A stretch of DNA of 64,000 nt from Triops longicaudatus (taxonomy: Eukaryota > Arthropoda > Branchiopoda > Notostraca > Triopsidae). Position numbers and translations under genes: made by a program. The stretch's first letter is position 1. The number at the start of each line of letters is the position of its first letter. Under the pieces are notes generated by a model. The model saw nothing but the letters and a program-made list of their open reading frames with translations, searched no databases and had not been told where the DNA came from. Positions 63,501 to 64,000 of the stretch are shown here, piece after piece. The stretch covers positions 186,001 through 250,000 of the forward strand of contig JAGQDJ010000002.1 in NCBI GenBank assembly GCA_022885665.1, given 5' to 3'.

Positions 63501-64000
63501 AATCACTACTAAACTTTTCCAATCTGTGGACCCTCAAACCAATGAAGAAGGAGGGAGAAAACTTCCTTTTTACGAACAATTAATTTCCCCCTTCTTGCTT
63601 ATAGTTACATTCGCTTAGCTCCTGATCCAGTTATGCAAAACAAAAGCTCCCGAAAGAGGGGTGAGGGAACGTTAACATGGGCCACGACCACTTGAGAATA
63701 AGGCAATAGTGACGATCGGAGAAAAATGCAGCAGTGTTTGGGCTTATTTTTCTTTGTTTTCTGCGCGAGAGCACCCGAAACGTACTTACTGAGTTAAAAG
63801 ACAAAAGCGGTCTCCTATAACATGCATTTTGTATTTTCCTTCAAGAAGCCCAGTGTCTCTTAATATTCCTTGTAAGTCGATGTCAGTTTTTATCGTCAAA
63901 ATTCTTACGTTATTAATACAGTGAACTGCCGTAATCAAATTTCTGGAGAGATATCCTTAATACGGTTAAAATATTTACGTCACTGAATAAGCAACTTCGT

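Larger units (their letters stand above)
43916..64000. other. 20-kb region upstream of Shaker, no gene recognised
   Basis: I read both strands for conserved domains and found none. Besides the listed MITEs and repeats it is ordinary AT-rich sequence. It may hold Shaker promoters, 5' UTR exons or further alternative first exons, which short exons and low N-terminal conservation would hide. Confidence 0.45.

Overview
The window is eukaryotic nuclear DNA, most likely from an arthropod. The genes are split by GT-AG introns (plus one clear and one probable GC-AG intron), poly(A) signals follow several stop codons, and non-autonomous DNA transposons are scattered through it. The best taxonomic marker is a Shaker (Kv1) channel gene whose core is almost identical to fly Shaker and whose C-terminus is the PDZ ligand ETDV. 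It carries two alternative pore exons, an arrangement known to me from crustacean shaker, so a crustacean or another non-dipteran arthropod is possible. I cannot fix the species.

Layout. 0.5-2.2 kb: SAAL1 (minus, 6 exons). 2.3-2.6 kb: a hAT-type MITE with a perfect 8-bp target duplication, followed by a perfect 25-bp hairpin. 3.9-4.4 kb: a broken fragment of COG7 (minus). 5.3-7.2 kb: FAM76 (plus, 5 exons). 7.7-10.4 kb: RTN4IP1 (minus, 4 exons), convergent with FAM76. 11.4-13 kb: a LINE remnant and hAT MITEs. 13.3-18.05 kb: ANAPC4 (minus, 4 exons), with a short upstream ORF ending 7 nt before its start. 18.3-27.6 kb: about 9 kb with no recognisable gene, a long (ATT)n array and MITEs. 27.7-43.8 kb: Shaker (minus). 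44-64 kb: 20 kb upstream of Shaker with no coding sequence I recognise, only repeats and MITEs.

The genes are unrelated in function: an APC/C scaffold subunit, a mitochondrial oxidoreductase, a nuclear FAM76 protein, a SAAL1-like armadillo protein and a neuronal/muscle K+ channel. They are not an operon-like system. The most interesting biology is in Shaker. Two equally long (130 nt), frame-locked pore exons differ at the codon split across the exon junction. The residue at the outer pore mouth (Shaker position 449) therefore becomes Thr with one exon and Arg with the other, a position known to control external TEA block and C-type inactivation.

Exon coordinates were derived by hand from splice signals, reading phase and remembered family sequences. 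No alignment or search was run.
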